From Siphonodentalium dalli (lineage: Eukaryota > Mollusca > Scaphopoda > Gadilida > Siphonodentaliidae), in contig CP136062.1 in assembly GCA_032622095.1 (NCBI GenBank), positions 134,123,282 through 134,187,281 on the forward strand: a stretch of 64,000 bases of DNA, given 5' to 3'. Position 1 is the stretch's first letter; every line of letters starts with the position of its first letter. The notes below the pieces were generated by a model. It was not told the origin of the DNA, made no database searches, and worked only from the letters and a program-made list of their open reading frames with translations. Made by a program: the position numbers and the translations under genes. Positions 36,070 to 48,297 of the stretch are shown in pieces.

Positions 36070-36818
36070 CTGTATGCATCTGAACCACCTTAACCCTTTC
36101 TTTACTAACTAGTTTCTCCAATCAGTTATAAAAGTACTAGCTGAAACAGTCTTTATTCAACGTCGGCGGGGAATGCTGCCCCTTTGTGCGTTAGGGGCCC
36201 GCGCCCCTGTATGCGATTCGCGCACATTTCGACCTTAGACAAAGGCGACCCCTTTGTGCGCTTCGCGCACATTTTTATCATTTAAACAGTTTGATTTCAA
36301 AAAGAAAAAATAATTAAATTGTTTTTTTTTAATTAAATTTGTTTTAAATATTTTTTTTTTTTAGATAGAGCTTCTTGCTCAAAATTTGTTATATAAAACT
36401 TTTGAAAAACTAACGCCGTTATAACCTCCGTCATGGTATACACCCCGAGTCACCGCATCAAATTTGGTTGAAATCGGTCTAGGGGTCGGGAGAGTAATCC
36501 GAAGAGGCAGACGGACAGACAGGTCCTACTCTTTGATATATATATATAAAGAAATATAACCATACAACAGACTGGGAAAAAAACATATAATACAAGTATG
36601 AAGGGTTACTATTCATTGGTTGGAAATGTTCAGAAAATAAGTTCAACAACAGTCCATGGCGGTTTGATTAACTCGTTATCTAAACATTTCCTGATGGAAC
36701 TACTCTTCTATTTTGTAAAGAATGGTTAAATGTATACTTAGTTGAGGCTATATATAGCTGTAGTCAAACTTTTCACCAGGAAATGGAATTTATGAGACAA
36801 ACAACATGAACAACTTAC

Positions 36819-36941
36819 TCGGTCGATTGGCGTTGGAATTTTAGGAATCGGTTCAGGTATTTGTGAATGATTGTGCGTTATAAGTGAGAACGTATTCCAT
36901 TTCGAAAACTCCATTGTAGCGTATTTACCAATGGCGATGCG
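36819..36941 (-). CDS. PDI-like gene, probable exon ending the first Trx module
   Basis: The donor GACCGA|GTAAGT is strong; the acceptor ATTAACAAG|CGC is weak. Forty-one codons read RIAIGKYATMEFSKWNTF, SLITHNHSQI and PEPIPKIPTPIDR. It is phase 0 at both ends and therefore joins the exon at 39911-40002 (FNQ-RIAIGK). It does not join the CFRC exon, which needs phase 1, so at least one exon is missing between them. A decayed relative of this exon and its flanks lies at 45994-46154. I rate it probable rather than certain because the family match is weaker than for later exons. Confidence 0.55.
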
Positions 36942-36996
36942 CTTGTTAATTGAGATTGTTTTCTTTATATTTTACTCGTTTTTAACGACACGCCCA

Positions 36997-37019
36997 GGGG
37001 GGGGGGGGGGGGGGGGGGG
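36997..37019 (+). repeat. G23 homopolymer run
   Basis: Twenty-three consecutive G on the plus strand, thus C23 on the gene strand, about 55 bp upstream of the weak acceptor of the exon at 36941. Confidence 0.95.
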
Positions 37020-37677
37020 TCGGGAAAAAGTGCCATGACATTAGGCTGAAAAAACTTTTTTCCGGCTCTTGGGTACCCACCACCCCCCCTATTTGAAGGA
37101 AAAAATATTTTTTCCAATTTCATGCGGGGTACCCACCCCCTTTTTACCTCCAAATCTGTAATATCACACCATTTAAGCTTGATGGTCAGTATTACAGTTA
37201 CCCTATTTCCATTTCTGGTTCTTCTAAGTCATTCCAGTCTTTTGTAATAACACGAAACAGGTTCTAAAAAAAAACTTGGAAAAATCCAAAATAACACACA
37301 GAATACATGTGCTGATCAGTAAATTATTGATTGTTTCTTCCCCAAATATTGTCTAAGGTAGCTCATTATACATGTAAACAAGTATAAAAGCATTAGTGTA
37401 CCTTCTTTTCATCACAGCAAGTGTAACTTTAGATGAATTTATGTCAATTATGAGTTTTGAAAAAATAATTAGGGCAACACCACCTGGCAATTAACTCTCC
37501 AACAATACAGGTATTCCGCTGAAATCCACTATGTATCACAAAACTAATTTTCATTTCCATGAGCTGAGATCTTGGGCTAGGTACTGTGCTAAGGCCAGAC
37601 CCAGGTCAAACACTCAGACAAATACATGTACTGCGTGTAAATAGAAACTTGAAAATAAGACGGTCATATGCAGTCGG

Positions 37678-37890
37678 CAGAATAAGCTCCAAGGAGGGTG
37701 AGTTTAGTGATGCTACCCAGCATAGTGGGCTATAGCATTACGAAATTCACCATATGTGACCCTCATCTGCAGCTAGTTCTCCATGGTTGGTCGAGACCAA
37801 AATAGAATGAGGTTGTTAGAGGTTGAATGTGTTGATGCTATACCGGGTAGTATCGCCAAATTCGCCTTCTGCAGACTTCGATCATTTTAT
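37678..37890 (+). mobile_element. partial CAGAATGAGGTCC-family hairpins
   Basis: Two degraded hairpins: GCAGAATAAGCTCCAAGGAG...GTGACCCTCATCTGC and AGAATGAGGTTGTTAGAGG...CAGACTTCGATCATT. They are related to 1895-2303 and 55835-56200. Confidence 0.65.
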
Positions 37891-38809
37891 TTAGACTTGC
37901 ATATATATTAAGTTATATTATATTTTCTCTCCCTTCTTTTCACTCATCTGTTCTGATTTTGTTTATTCCACTTATCAGCCTTCTCCATATCTACACATTC
38001 AAGTTCTATGTATGCTCGCCCAATCTTTTATCTGGGTCCCACCATCTCAAGATTGTTGTCTCAGTGATATGCATTGTTGCAGTCTACAGTCCCATGCCAA
38101 GTTCCGATACAATTTTGACTGGGTTATCTGGTCTGATCAGGTATAATGAGTAAAATTAATGCTATAAATGAATAGCTTTTTTCATTTTATTTACATTAAA
38201 GTTTATTCATGTGCTACATAACTGTCCATTTTCATCTGGAACCAATAGCATTGGTACATGGCAATGTGATCGGATGTAAAAGGCGAATTCCTGAGATTTG
38301 GTTCGTAATCTGGATTTCTGAGAAGCATCATGCCTATATATCCACACTAACTACACCCTAAGCACTGCCCTAAGTGTCATACACACCTTAACAATGATGC
38401 TGAACACTTTGAGGCATTTATATTGAAGAAATGTTGTAAGAGGAAAAAATTGCGACCACTCAGGAAAAAATTGACTTTTTCGCAGCTGAACCACCCACCC
38501 ACCCCGGCCTAATGTATGGAAAAAAGTGGATGACCCCCCCCCCCCTGACACGCCCGGTGCGACAGACACACCCTTTGCAAGCTTACTACCATGATTTATC
38601 AGCTAATTACCGAATTAATCAGCCTATCGCTCTAGCTTGCAAAATTAGTCAACTTATCTTGAAACATCGGGGGTGCCCATGGGAGCTAAACAGAAATAAA
38701 AACACTCATCGACATGTATGTATATTTACATACCTTTTGGGTAGAGATACAAGAGCACGAAATGTTTCTTTGCTATCTGGAAATCAGAATAAAGATGTGT
38801 ATAATTATT

Positions 38810-39110
38810 AAAGACATATTATGGACTTGTTCGGGTGCATGGCATTTATAAGTTAGTACTCAGGCGGTATGCCAATATGGGGAATGTAGCAATCTACTAA
38901 CATCGCTAAACTAAAATTACAAAGATATCAACCATACCACTCCATAGAAAAATCGTCGGAACTGCGCCCAATTGTAAATATTTACATCTCGATCCGGGAC
39001 GCAACTATCGGCGATAATCTAACACAAATGATTTCGCCATCGAGACCCATTGCATTTAATTAATATATAAGAATGACAATGTGTATCGTCAATTTGGATT
39101 ATGATGACAT
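38810..39110 (-). repeat. dispersed ~300-bp repeat, copy 3 (inverted)
   Basis: Matches 29478-29865 in the same orientation and 965-1270 inverted. Confidence 0.7.
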
Positions 39111-39388
39111 TTTATTTTATCTTCACAAAAATGTATTTGATTTGTATACATATGACAAGATTGTCTCACTATAATTTGCATCAACTGACTTAGTGACCCG
39201 TCTCAAAAACAGCGTCTGGATTTGTTTGTGGACGTTGCAAAATTGAGACTGATGGGGAATCCAGAAACATGCCTATATGAGGTCGCTCGTGAAATTGCAT
39301 GGACCGGTCCATATTGTTCCCGGGATCAAAGTAGCCTACATACCAAATTTGAGTGGGATCGGTCGAGCAGTTTTCGAGTGTATAACAC

Positions 39389-39466
39389 ACATACATACAT
39401 ACATACATACATAAATACATACATACATACACACATACATACATACATACATACATACAGACAGAC
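39389..39466. repeat. (ACAT)n microsatellite
   Basis: About 78 bp of ACAT units with minor interruptions, ending in GACAGACAGACAG. The Cys-Met-Tyr-Val repeat frames on the minus strand come from it. Confidence 0.95.
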
Positions 39467-39760
39467 AGATGTTCCAAAGTATATAATAGATAATAAGGCG
39501 AAGTACGAAATTTGTTTTGTTTTGTTTTTGTCCCGTTTGAAATAAAACATAACACGTCATGCAATTATCAAGACGTTTGTAAAAATATACTAATATTTAA
39601 ATGATGCTTTCAATATAGATTTCGTATATAAAATGTCTGAGAGAAGAACAATAATTTGACAAATATAAATATTGCTAAATATCTACTTGTTTATTCTACC
39701 CCGTTTGAAGATTTAGTTTCACAAGACATGACTAAGGATATTTTGCTAGGTGTTGGATGC

Positions 39761-39858
39761 ACAGGCCCCTGGGGAAAATTACTAAAATACCAATATGGAC
39801 TATATGCACCGGTGACTAGTCTATATTAGTATTTTAGTAATTTTTCCCAGGGGCCTGT
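39761..39858. repeat. ~98-bp foldback
   Basis: ACAGGCCCCTGGGGAAAATT ACTAAAATAC pairs with GTATTTTAGT AATTTTTCCCAGGGGCCTGT. It lies about 50 bp downstream of the exon ending at 39911. A relic (GCCCGTGGGGAAGATACTAA) is at 4203. Confidence 0.85.
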
Positions 39859-39910
39859 GGTTGGAAATTAGAAATGGAGTGTCAAATATAATATAAGAAT
39901 CGAGGTATAC

Positions 39911-40002
39911 CTGGTTGAAATTTTTATTTCCTATCACATCCAACTCCGCAAATATCACTGAAACTGCTTTCAGAATCACTAAAGCGCGCAAAAATGCATT
40001 CC
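39911..40002 (-). CDS. PDI-like gene, exon of the first Trx module
   Basis: The acceptor ACATGTCTTCAG|GG and donor AACCAG|GTATAC bound 92 bp. After a split Gly codon it encodes NAFLRALVILKAVSVIFAEL then DVIGNKNFNQ. V-S-V-I-F-A-E-L-D matches the beta-3 strand of PDI Trx domains. Phase 1 in joins the exon at 53832-53929 (VFE-G-NAFL); phase 0 out joins 36941. The 14-kb upstream intron is filled with repeats. Confidence 0.75.
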
Positions 40003-40689
40003 CTGAAGACATGTCTGTTTAACCATGTGCGTAACGTATACTGATGGGAACATCTGTTATGAAACCTCAACGATCCACAAGGATCGACAAACAATTTGAA
40101 TTGCGGATGCTATAATTTTGTTGAGCGACAAACCCTTAATCCGTTTGTCAATGTGTCACACGTGTTTCGATGGTAGATTTTAGATGGAGGAAAATCAAAA
40201 TATCACCAGACAGATATAATCGATAACAAGGTTACTATAGGCGATGCAGAGAAATCTTAAATAGTGTATAATTATATCATGGTTAATGATTTTACACGGT
40301 GGGGAATCACGTGGTTACGATTTGATGAGTATCACGCATTCAAAATGGCCGAGGCGATCTAAAACGCGACCAGACGCGAGGAAATAAGGTAATAAACTAA
40401 GATATGACATATTACATATTACAGCTACGAGCAGATGCTATAATATTTTTCAATCAAGCTGATACCTCATGCATTTATGTCCAAATTCATATTTGTTTGC
40501 TCTAACATTTTGACCAACGTTGTTAGTCGAGGGATTCTCCAAGATGTATGGGCTGGTGTATTCCACGCACCTCCGACTGGCAGAATGTTATAACGAGAGG
40601 CCGATCATGATCGGCATATGCTTAACCCATACCTTGGCGATAGTGATCAGCTATTTTCAGTTCGGACGCGAAAATCCATAAGCCATAAC

Positions 40690-41240
40690 TCCGTTTAAAA
40701 AAAATTAAGTCTCTCTCTTAGAGCTAACTGATATCACAGGTAATTAATTGTAAGCTGCGATGGTTATATATTGTAAGCATAAAAATCTCAAATCTGTTCC
40801 AATTCTTAGTTAAAAAGGGGCCATAACTCTGGTATAAAAAACAGGATCTAAACCATATTCAAACTCGATCAGTATTTTGAGTTGACAAACTCGCATACCA
40901 AATTTGGTTCCTATCAGATGAAAACTGGTTGATTTATCGAAGCATGCATGAATTCTATGTCAAAGGGCCATAACTCCATTAAAAATAATCTAACCCATAT
41001 TCGAACTAGAACTGTATTCTAGGTGGAGAAACTCACATACCAAATTTGGTTCTGATCAGATAAATGTTTTTTTAGTTATCGTAGCATCCGTGAATTCTAA
41101 GTCGAAAAGGGGCCATAACTCCGTCTGAGAAACTCATATACAAAATTTGGTTCTGATCCATTACAAAATGTTTGAGTTATCGCACCATGCGTAAAGTGTC
41201 TACGGACAGACAGACGGACATACGGACGGACTAACGACGA
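40690..41240 (+). repeat. GGGCCATAACTC tandem-like repeat with GGACGGAC tail
   Basis: Four diverged units each carry GGCCATAACTCC, CATATTCGAACT and CATACCAAATTTGGTTC, ending CGGACAGACAGACGGACATA. A related array is at 45050-45910. I associate the pattern with lophotrochozoan SINE-like or gene-tail repeats; the class is uncertain. Confidence 0.7.
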
Positions 41241-41751
41241 GTGGTCAATCCGGACGTCGACATTATGTGTACCATACTATGGTATGGGTACACATAAAAA
41301 CCAATCTCTACCAGAGCGCACCAGTCATGCTTTATTCTGACTCTGTAACCGGCTGGGTACTAGTCCGTGGTTCTATATGTAGCATGAGATTTTCCAGCAA
41401 AAATGGCGAAACCCGATCGCTCCAAAGTAAAATTTTCTATGTGCTTTGAGAACAATTCCCACGCTAAAACATAATAACAGAACAGAAAATCAGAGCGGTA
41501 GTTTTGTTGACGATTTTCGCAAGCTACTCGTAAAAATTGCGTCAAATTAGAACTCTTGTGTTTGACTTGCCGTGCGAGTTGTGACAATGTCGTACACGTG
41601 CGTTTATACTTTTTTGTTGACAAAATAATCGGAGAACCGAATCACACCGTTTCGAATATAGTTCTTCGGGTTTACTACTCCGGTTTAGTGGGACTTTTCA
41701 AACACAAGGTCCAACATTTATACAAATTTTGTTCGATATTTTGTGTGCTCA

Positions 41752-42214
41752 AAGGCCCACTTAATTTTCGAACCCCCAGATTACTTTATATAAAATATAT
41801 GCGATATTATATACCATTTGAAATAGGAAGTTCCAAAACATTGTATTATCAACTTATCCGGTGTACTAAACTGTGGACATGTTGTTTTTGTTGAGTTTCC
41901 AATGCGTTTTGTCATCAAGATTGAAGTAAAAATCAATATTATTTTCAATGCAGGGGGGAATAACTCTATATATTAAAGATAGAGTTCTACCCCTTTCATT
42001 AAAAAAGTTTTATTTGTGTTGCATTCTGGGAGCCAGAGGGGGGAAATCTTCAGCGGTTTTCTATTTCGCTGTGGGCCTCTTCTGAGACACATATGTTTCA
42101 AATAGTGATGAATTATAGTATTTTAATCATATTTATGGCATAGATTGTTATTAAACCCGTATATCAAGTCACTATGAACAAAATAATCGGCGACTCGAAA
42201 ATTAAGTGGGCCTT
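41752..42214 (-). mobile_element. MITE, AGGCCCAC family, inverted copy
   Basis: It runs from AAAGGCCCACTTAATTTTCG to CGAAAATTAAGTGGGCCTTT, with the interior ordered as in 14717-15216. The flanking TTAA is degraded on both sides. Confidence 0.82.
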
Positions 42215-42822
42215 TACAAGGGCAGCATGTTGCTCTGTTCGCTTAGTATATATTTTAATATCGCGGAAGTTCCACCAAATGTGGGTGAAATGTCACCGGT
42301 AGCAGCGGTCTTACCGGGTCATCAAGGGGAGTAAACCCTGCTCGGAGTTTGATAGAAAACCACTAAGTATTTCCGAAAAAGTAAGGTATCAACTTGTTTC
42401 AAAAATAAACTAGCATATATGCTCGTAACAGTCAAACTGCTAAGTTTTGTGTCAGTGTGTCAGTTCCTCGTATATTATGTTTTTGTGCGTTTGCAAAGTT
42501 TGAATGCGTGGTACTCACCAACCGCGAAACCACGTGATACGCCACCGTGTTATATAGACAGTGTATATCACTTCCGGGCCACAATTACAAAAACAACATA
42601 TGGACAAGAAAACCATAGTCAGAAATGGTAACGCCACCAAGATCATATTATTAGCCATAAATATAAATTATAATATAAAATATATTGGTTACATGAATGC
42701 ACCGCCTCAGAATTTCGTCAAAACAACTGACTGGTGGAAATCCAAAATCCATTAATTTTGACGTGGAGAGATTCTTATAGACAACCTGTTGAAATTTGAT
42801 AAAGATGTGAACGAAGCCATTC

Positions 42823-43290
42823 TCACGTGTATGGAATCCTATTAGGGCCACTTGCTACTGGCGCTTTCGGCGCCGAAAGCGACAAAAAGTGCGCCATTAG
42901 TAACGCGCCGAAAGCGCCGAAATATGCGCCGTTACGGCGCACTATTTGTCACAAAATGTGCGATATTAGCGCATGTTTCGGCGCGCCGAAAGCGACAAAA
43001 TGTGCGCCGTAACGGCGCACATTTTGTCGCTTTCGGCGCGTTACTAATGGCGCACTTTTTGTCGCTTTCGGCGCGCGCCGAAAGCGCCATTAGGCATACT
43101 ATTATAGGTCCACTCCCTAATGGCGCGCGCCGGAAGCGACAAAAAGTGCGCCATTAGGGTATGTTTCGGCGCCGAAAGCGACAAAAAGTGCGCCGATCGG
43201 CGCACATTTTGTCGCTAAATTTCGGCGCTGACAAAAAGTGCGCCGAAAGCGCCATTAGCAAGTGGCCCTAATAGGCTTCCATACACGTGA
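42823..43290. mobile_element. GC-rich foldback element with nested GCGCCGAAAGCGACAAAAAG palindromes
   Basis: The outer arms TCACGTGTATGGAATCCTAT TAGGGCCACTTGCT and AGCAAGTGGCCCTAATAGG CTTCCATACACGTGA are inverted repeats. The inside is an irregular series of CGCCGAAAGCGACAAAAAGT GCGCC units in both orientations. It is strikingly GC-rich in AT-rich surroundings and has no coding support. Confidence 0.85.
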
Positions 43291-43904
43291 TCAAGCCGCA
43301 TTGTCGGTCCCATTAAAAGATCACTCACTTATAAAGAGAACGGTGTTATTGTGACCCTAATAAGATCACTGACCAGGCAAGTCTTAGAGTATGAAAATCG
43401 AATTCGAAATTCACGACTGATCAAATGTGCCAAATCACTGGAGGCTGGGTGTCCAAATGAGAGCTACAAAGCTTATTCCGAAAATATGCCAGCTATCATA
43501 CAGGCGAAAGGCTTCGAAAACTGAGTCTAATGTCACCAAATAAGCGTAGATTGAGAGGAGAGGAGACCTAATTATTCGTGGGTACTATATAATATCGATA
43601 TTTGTGAGTTGTTTGTAAGAAAGGCTGATACGAGGACGAGGGGTCACACATATAAGATCCAGACCAATAGATGTAACAAATACGTTAGGTTATATTTCTC
43701 TACAGAACTTGTTATCAACCAGTGGAATGACTTGCCAGAGTTTGTAGCTTGCCATTAGATCATGCTATAAATCTATACTCTAGCCACGCCCACAGAGATC
43801 ATACTCTACTAGTACAAAACCTACGAACTTTTTGATGTTCTGACCCATTCTGACTGGGAACTTTATAACATTGAGCCAACAAAGCAGTGAATATATTTCT
43901 TTGT

Positions 43905-44260
43905 GAATACTTGTTCCTCAATTATCTACTTCACAGCAGGGGTGGTCCCAGCTCGAGATTGCATGTTTGTTTTGCGAATTTTGTGAGCCGATATCGCAAT
44001 AAACATTGAATTAATTACCTGGGAGAAATGCCACGATTGTAAGCGACGCAAAGCAAAATCGCCCACAAAGTCACTGAAATCGTGCAATTTCGAGTTGGGA
44101 CCTTCACTTAATTTTAAATACATTATTAAGAAAGAGACATTAACTGAGAAATCGTTTACCTGCACTGGTTTTTTTTCAATGTTATAAACTTTCCTGTCAC
44201 CACTTCAAAAATTTAACCATGTTTTGAACTGGTGGAGTATGATCTCTACGGGCGTAATTA
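43905..44260 (-). repeat. relative of the 28146 tandem repeat
   Basis: AATTTCGAGTTGGGACCTTC, AATTAATTACC, the GGAGAAAT block and TGATCTCTACGGGCGT are shared with 28320-28880. Confidence 0.65.
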
Positions 44261-45049
44261 TAGATAGAGTAGAAATTGGTATGATCAAGCTTGATCTAGA
44301 TAATATTAGTCCATTTCTGCATGCACTATACATGATGCACACGCTTTGCTATAAATACATGTACTTGGGACCATTGCATGATCATTTTATATAGCAAGAG
44401 AGACGGTAATTTTCAGACAAACAACTAAAAACTAAGTGTTGTATTCCCGTATTACCACTGCAATGCAAAGTTGCATTGAGGGTGGTGTAAAGGGGTGGAG
44501 TTGCGTTACAACAAATTGTTTGCAATAATTTCCACCATGCATCACTTTTTTTGGGTGACTCTTGTGCTAGATCAAACTTCTAGAGATTTTCATCTCTATA
44601 TACTATACATGGTCATTCTGACATTTTGACCCATGGTAATGTCGTGGCATTGGTTCCAGAACACCTAGAATGAGAATACTTCTAGATATCAAAGAAACAT
44701 GCTTAAGATGTGTGACATAGTATCAGGCCAACTGATTCTAAATGAAAAATGTAGGAATACAAGCTCGGACAAAGTTGCATTCACGGACGGACGGACAAGC
44801 TTATTCATATATATATATGTTACGGATGTACAAGTGTTCTATAATAACAATGCACAGCAGAAAAAGATGGATTTATGAATTAAAGAGAATCAGATTAATG
44901 ATCTATCCAATTTTATTGCAAAGACATCGTATATGTTAACAAGAGCACGCTGCAGGGCGTGGCAAAATACGCCTGTTAGCAATTTCGAATTGTACTATAC
45001 CTGAAAACACAATAACAATTTGAGCTTACAAAGAATATCTGATATACCC

Positions 45050-45910
45050 CTAATTTTAATGCCAACATGCGGTAAAATTTTAAGTGAAAATTAATTGGAC
45101 AGAGCCCATATTCGAACTTAGCTTGTATTTTACCTGGGAAACACACATACCAGCTTTGTTTTAGATCAAATAATCCAAACGGGAGTTATCGGACTAAGGT
45201 GACATTGGTTACCAATGTCACCTTAATAGTTATCGGTCGGAAACCGAAATGTTATGAAATCGCGGTCAACTTCTAAGTCGAAAAAGGGTTTTAGCTCGGC
45301 AATACACATAGCAACATAAAATAATCCAAACTCGAGTTATCGGTCAAAAACCAAAACATTTTAACCAATGGACAAATCGGTCAAATTATAAGTCCAAAAA
45401 GGGCCGCAACTCGTGTTAAAATAACTCAACTGAACCCACAATCGAACTTGGCCTGTATTTTTGGCTAGGAAATACACATATATACCAATTTCGTTCAAAT
45501 TAAATAATCCAAAATAGAGTTAGCGGTCGGAAACCAAAAATGTTAACAGGCAGCTGGACGCCCCCAGCACGGCTCGACAGACGTCGATGCGTGGCAAATT
45601 ACGCCCGTTTCTGGAGTATAGTGGGGCAAGGTTTAATTCATATGTTTGAAATCTTTGACTTAAGACGAAATAATAACAAAAATAAAACACAAGAACTTGG
45701 AAACCGCATATCAGGTAAAATCTAAGTCGAAAAAGGGGCATAACTCTATCAAAATAATGCGGACGAAACCCATATTCGAACTTGATCTGTATTTCTGTGT
45801 GGTAAACGAGCATACCAAATTTGGTTCGGTTCAATCGATTCAATCTAAAGTTATCATCTGAAAACCAAAAGCGGACGGACAACGGACGACGGACGGACGG
45901 ACAACCTATT
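45050..45910 (+). repeat. second GGGCCATAACTC-type array with GGACGGAC tail
   Basis: About four diverged units contain CATATTCGAACTTGATCTGT, AAATACACATA and GAGTTATCGGTC, ending GCGGACGGACAACGGACGAC. The 120-residue minus-strand frame here follows repeat units and is not supported as a gene. Confidence 0.65.
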
Positions 45911-45993
45911 TACATAATACGACCTTTTTTTCAAAAGGGCGTATAAAAATGCATAGATACAATTGTGTATGATAATTATAAAAAATAGCTTTT

Positions 45994-46154
45994 ACCCGAT
46001 CGATGCATGGGCATTGGACTTTTAAGAATCTGTTCAAGCTTTGTGAACCATGGCCGTTAGAAGTGAGGAGTTATCTAAAAGCGAACTCCCTTATTAAATA
46101 TGTATTGTTTATCGATGCACTTTTTTAAAGTGACACACTCGTTTTAAACTGATA
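45994..46154 (-). pseudogene. decayed copy of the exon at 36819-36941 with flanks
   Basis: GTGCATCGATAAACAATACA...TTCACAAAGCTTGAACAGAT TCTTAAAAGTCCAATGCC aligns with the exon and continues into the CACTCGTTTTAAAC intron flank. Small indels break the frame, and the donor has become GGGTAAAAG. It is therefore a dead duplicate of exon plus intron margins, or both are copies of an old repeat. Confidence 0.55.
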
Positions 46155-46239
46155 TATTTTTTTGCCCCTGTGCACTAGGCCAAAACAGAGGGTTTTGGTT
46201 CTCAGGCCCAGTCGCCTTGGACAATGCAAGTGTCAACGA

Positions 46240-46700
46240 CACTGTATAGCTCAATTTGGAGGAGGTATAATTACATGTGTTACAGTCAATAGAGCAAATA
46301 CTAAATGTCAACATGAAGAGATCTATATAAAGTAAAATCCAAGATGGCTGCTGACAGCAATGTTTTCCAATTAATTTGTTTAATTGACAGCTCCCATCTA
46401 GTGGTCACCCCGAAGATCAATATGAAGTTTGGTGACGATCAGATGAGGGAAGATGGGTAGGATGTGCCAAAGGATTTAGTCATTCAAAGAGTAAAATCCA
46501 ACATGGCTGCCAGTTACCATATTTTTAACGAATTTCCGAAAACTTTGATGGCGCTCATCTGGTGGTCATCCCGAAGATCCATATGAAGTTTGGTGACGAT
46601 TGGTTGAGTGATATGGTCTGTAGGGTCAAATGATCAAGCCATGCAAAGAGTAAAATCCAAGATGGCTGATGTTCACACTATGCCGAAATGTTTTGGCCAA
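46240..46700 (+). repeat. AAAATCCAAGATGGCTGC repeat cluster, copy 1
   Basis: Three successive units carry CAAAGAGTAAAATCCAA, then CATCTGGTGGTCATCCCGAAG and ATATGAAGTTTGGTGACGAT. Related clusters are at 54190-54550 and 63770-64000. Confidence 0.7.
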
Positions 46701-46839
46701 ATCCTCATTTTTTGGTCATACAATTAATGAATATTATTGTTTTATTTAATAGTCCGTGAGCCAATTCCCAGAAAGCCTCTAGTTTAGAAGTTGGCTGCAA
46801 CCCCCACCCCCTCCAATAAAGGTTTTTTTTTTATCAAAT

Positions 46840-47600
46840 TGAAGGTCATTATATGACACATCCGATTTTGCTTGTTGCCCGCTTCAGAATGTGTCCCAAA
46901 ATAGATTTTTCAGGGAAGACAACTCCTAACCCTAAAATAAAATAAAAAATTCATCGAGTACAAGTGTCAGCATATAAAAAAATGACTGCGGTTATAAAGT
47001 GAACAAGACATTGTTTATATTAATTATAGATCACCATAAAACAACACTGGACCAATGTATAAGCTAGTTCGAAACAAAATGCGATAAATATTTTGAAATT
47101 GCGAAAATGACTTGGATTTTGAAAAATAGTGTCACATATAATTGGCTATAACTTGTTAAACACATGGGCTATTGACGCTCAACATGTCTCAAAAATTGCC
47201 CCAAAGACATAGCAAAACAATTTGGATGATGGAATGCCAATTATATTTCTGTGAAAATGCGCTGTGGGCATAAACTTAACCCCACCCGCTAAAATATAAT
47301 TTTCTCAGAAAAATTTATTGTATAGTTTACACTTAGAATGCCGCATGCAAAAAAGGATTTAGGGGCATAAATGAAACAGTGTAGAGATTGATGAAGGGGA
47401 ATGAAAAACAACCTTGTCCGAATGTGTTCTAAGATGAAAATTTGGGGGGAAATGGTGAAAAATGGTAATTTTTACTAATTTATCAAAAATTTACAACATT
47501 GTGATTAAATTTTGATAAGGGTATGGAAAAATCAGACGAGGATACTGGTCCATAATTTGTAAATTCATAAAACCTCACATGATAATTATAACTTTTTTGT
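46840..47600 (+). repeat. inverted relative of 53000-53760
   Basis: TTTTATCAAATTGAAGGTCA, GACAACTCCTAACCCTAAAA and the GGGTTAAGTTTATGCCCACA region occur in reverse complement at 53000-53760 with moderate divergence. Confidence 0.65.
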
Positions 47601-48297
47601 CAACTATTTCATATTTTTTTAATTTTTATTTGAATTTTTGTACAAAGCCGATCATATATTTTTATATTTCAACTGGTCACATATGGCTACCAAAGGCTGA
47701 TGAGTGAGGCTCACATTTTTAGGGAGGTATTTTCTTATTTCCTGGCGCATTTTGTGACACTAGACACAAATTACGATATATATAGCATCGGACACTTCAT
47801 GTTTGATAATTATTGTTTTAAGACGGCGTCCTAAACGGTCACCAACATCGAATATTTTCAATCTTACCGACACAAATTAAACTGGGTTCGTCATATGCGG
47901 ATAAGGGAATTAGTCATTAAGAAATGCATTCACTGGTGCTCCTCCACAAACTAAAGAACTCTAATATCTTGTCTCAACTCATTTATTGTGATGAGTAATT
48001 GATTGACGAAAATGCCCCCAATAACTCTGTTCATCCTCAGGGTAGCCAGTTAAGTAAAAATTGGCACTACTTCGGTTATTCCATTTCTAGGCCAGTACGA
48101 GATTCTCAGAAAGCCTCTAGTTTTTGAGATACCCCGCACTTCCGAGCCCTCGAGAAAATCATGTCCCAGGCTGTTAAACTACCTTTGGTACATGTGCCAT
48201 GGGTGTGCGATTTTTGATTCTCGATTGGCTGCTATGAAAAATATTGACTTTTGTGAGGTTCTGAGCCCGAAAATACACAAAAATGAATATATCTTAA

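Noticed and set aside
39190-39564. Several frames with Cys-Met-Tyr-Val or His-Thr-Tyr-Ile repeats
   Set aside because: All arise from an (ACAT)n microsatellite read in different frames on both strands.
41360-41894. Overlapping 87- and 112-residue frames on opposite strands
   Set aside because: No family resemblance or paired splice sites; the second runs into a MITE.
45520-45882. 120-residue minus-strand frame
   Set aside because: It follows units of the GGGCCATAACTC repeat array.
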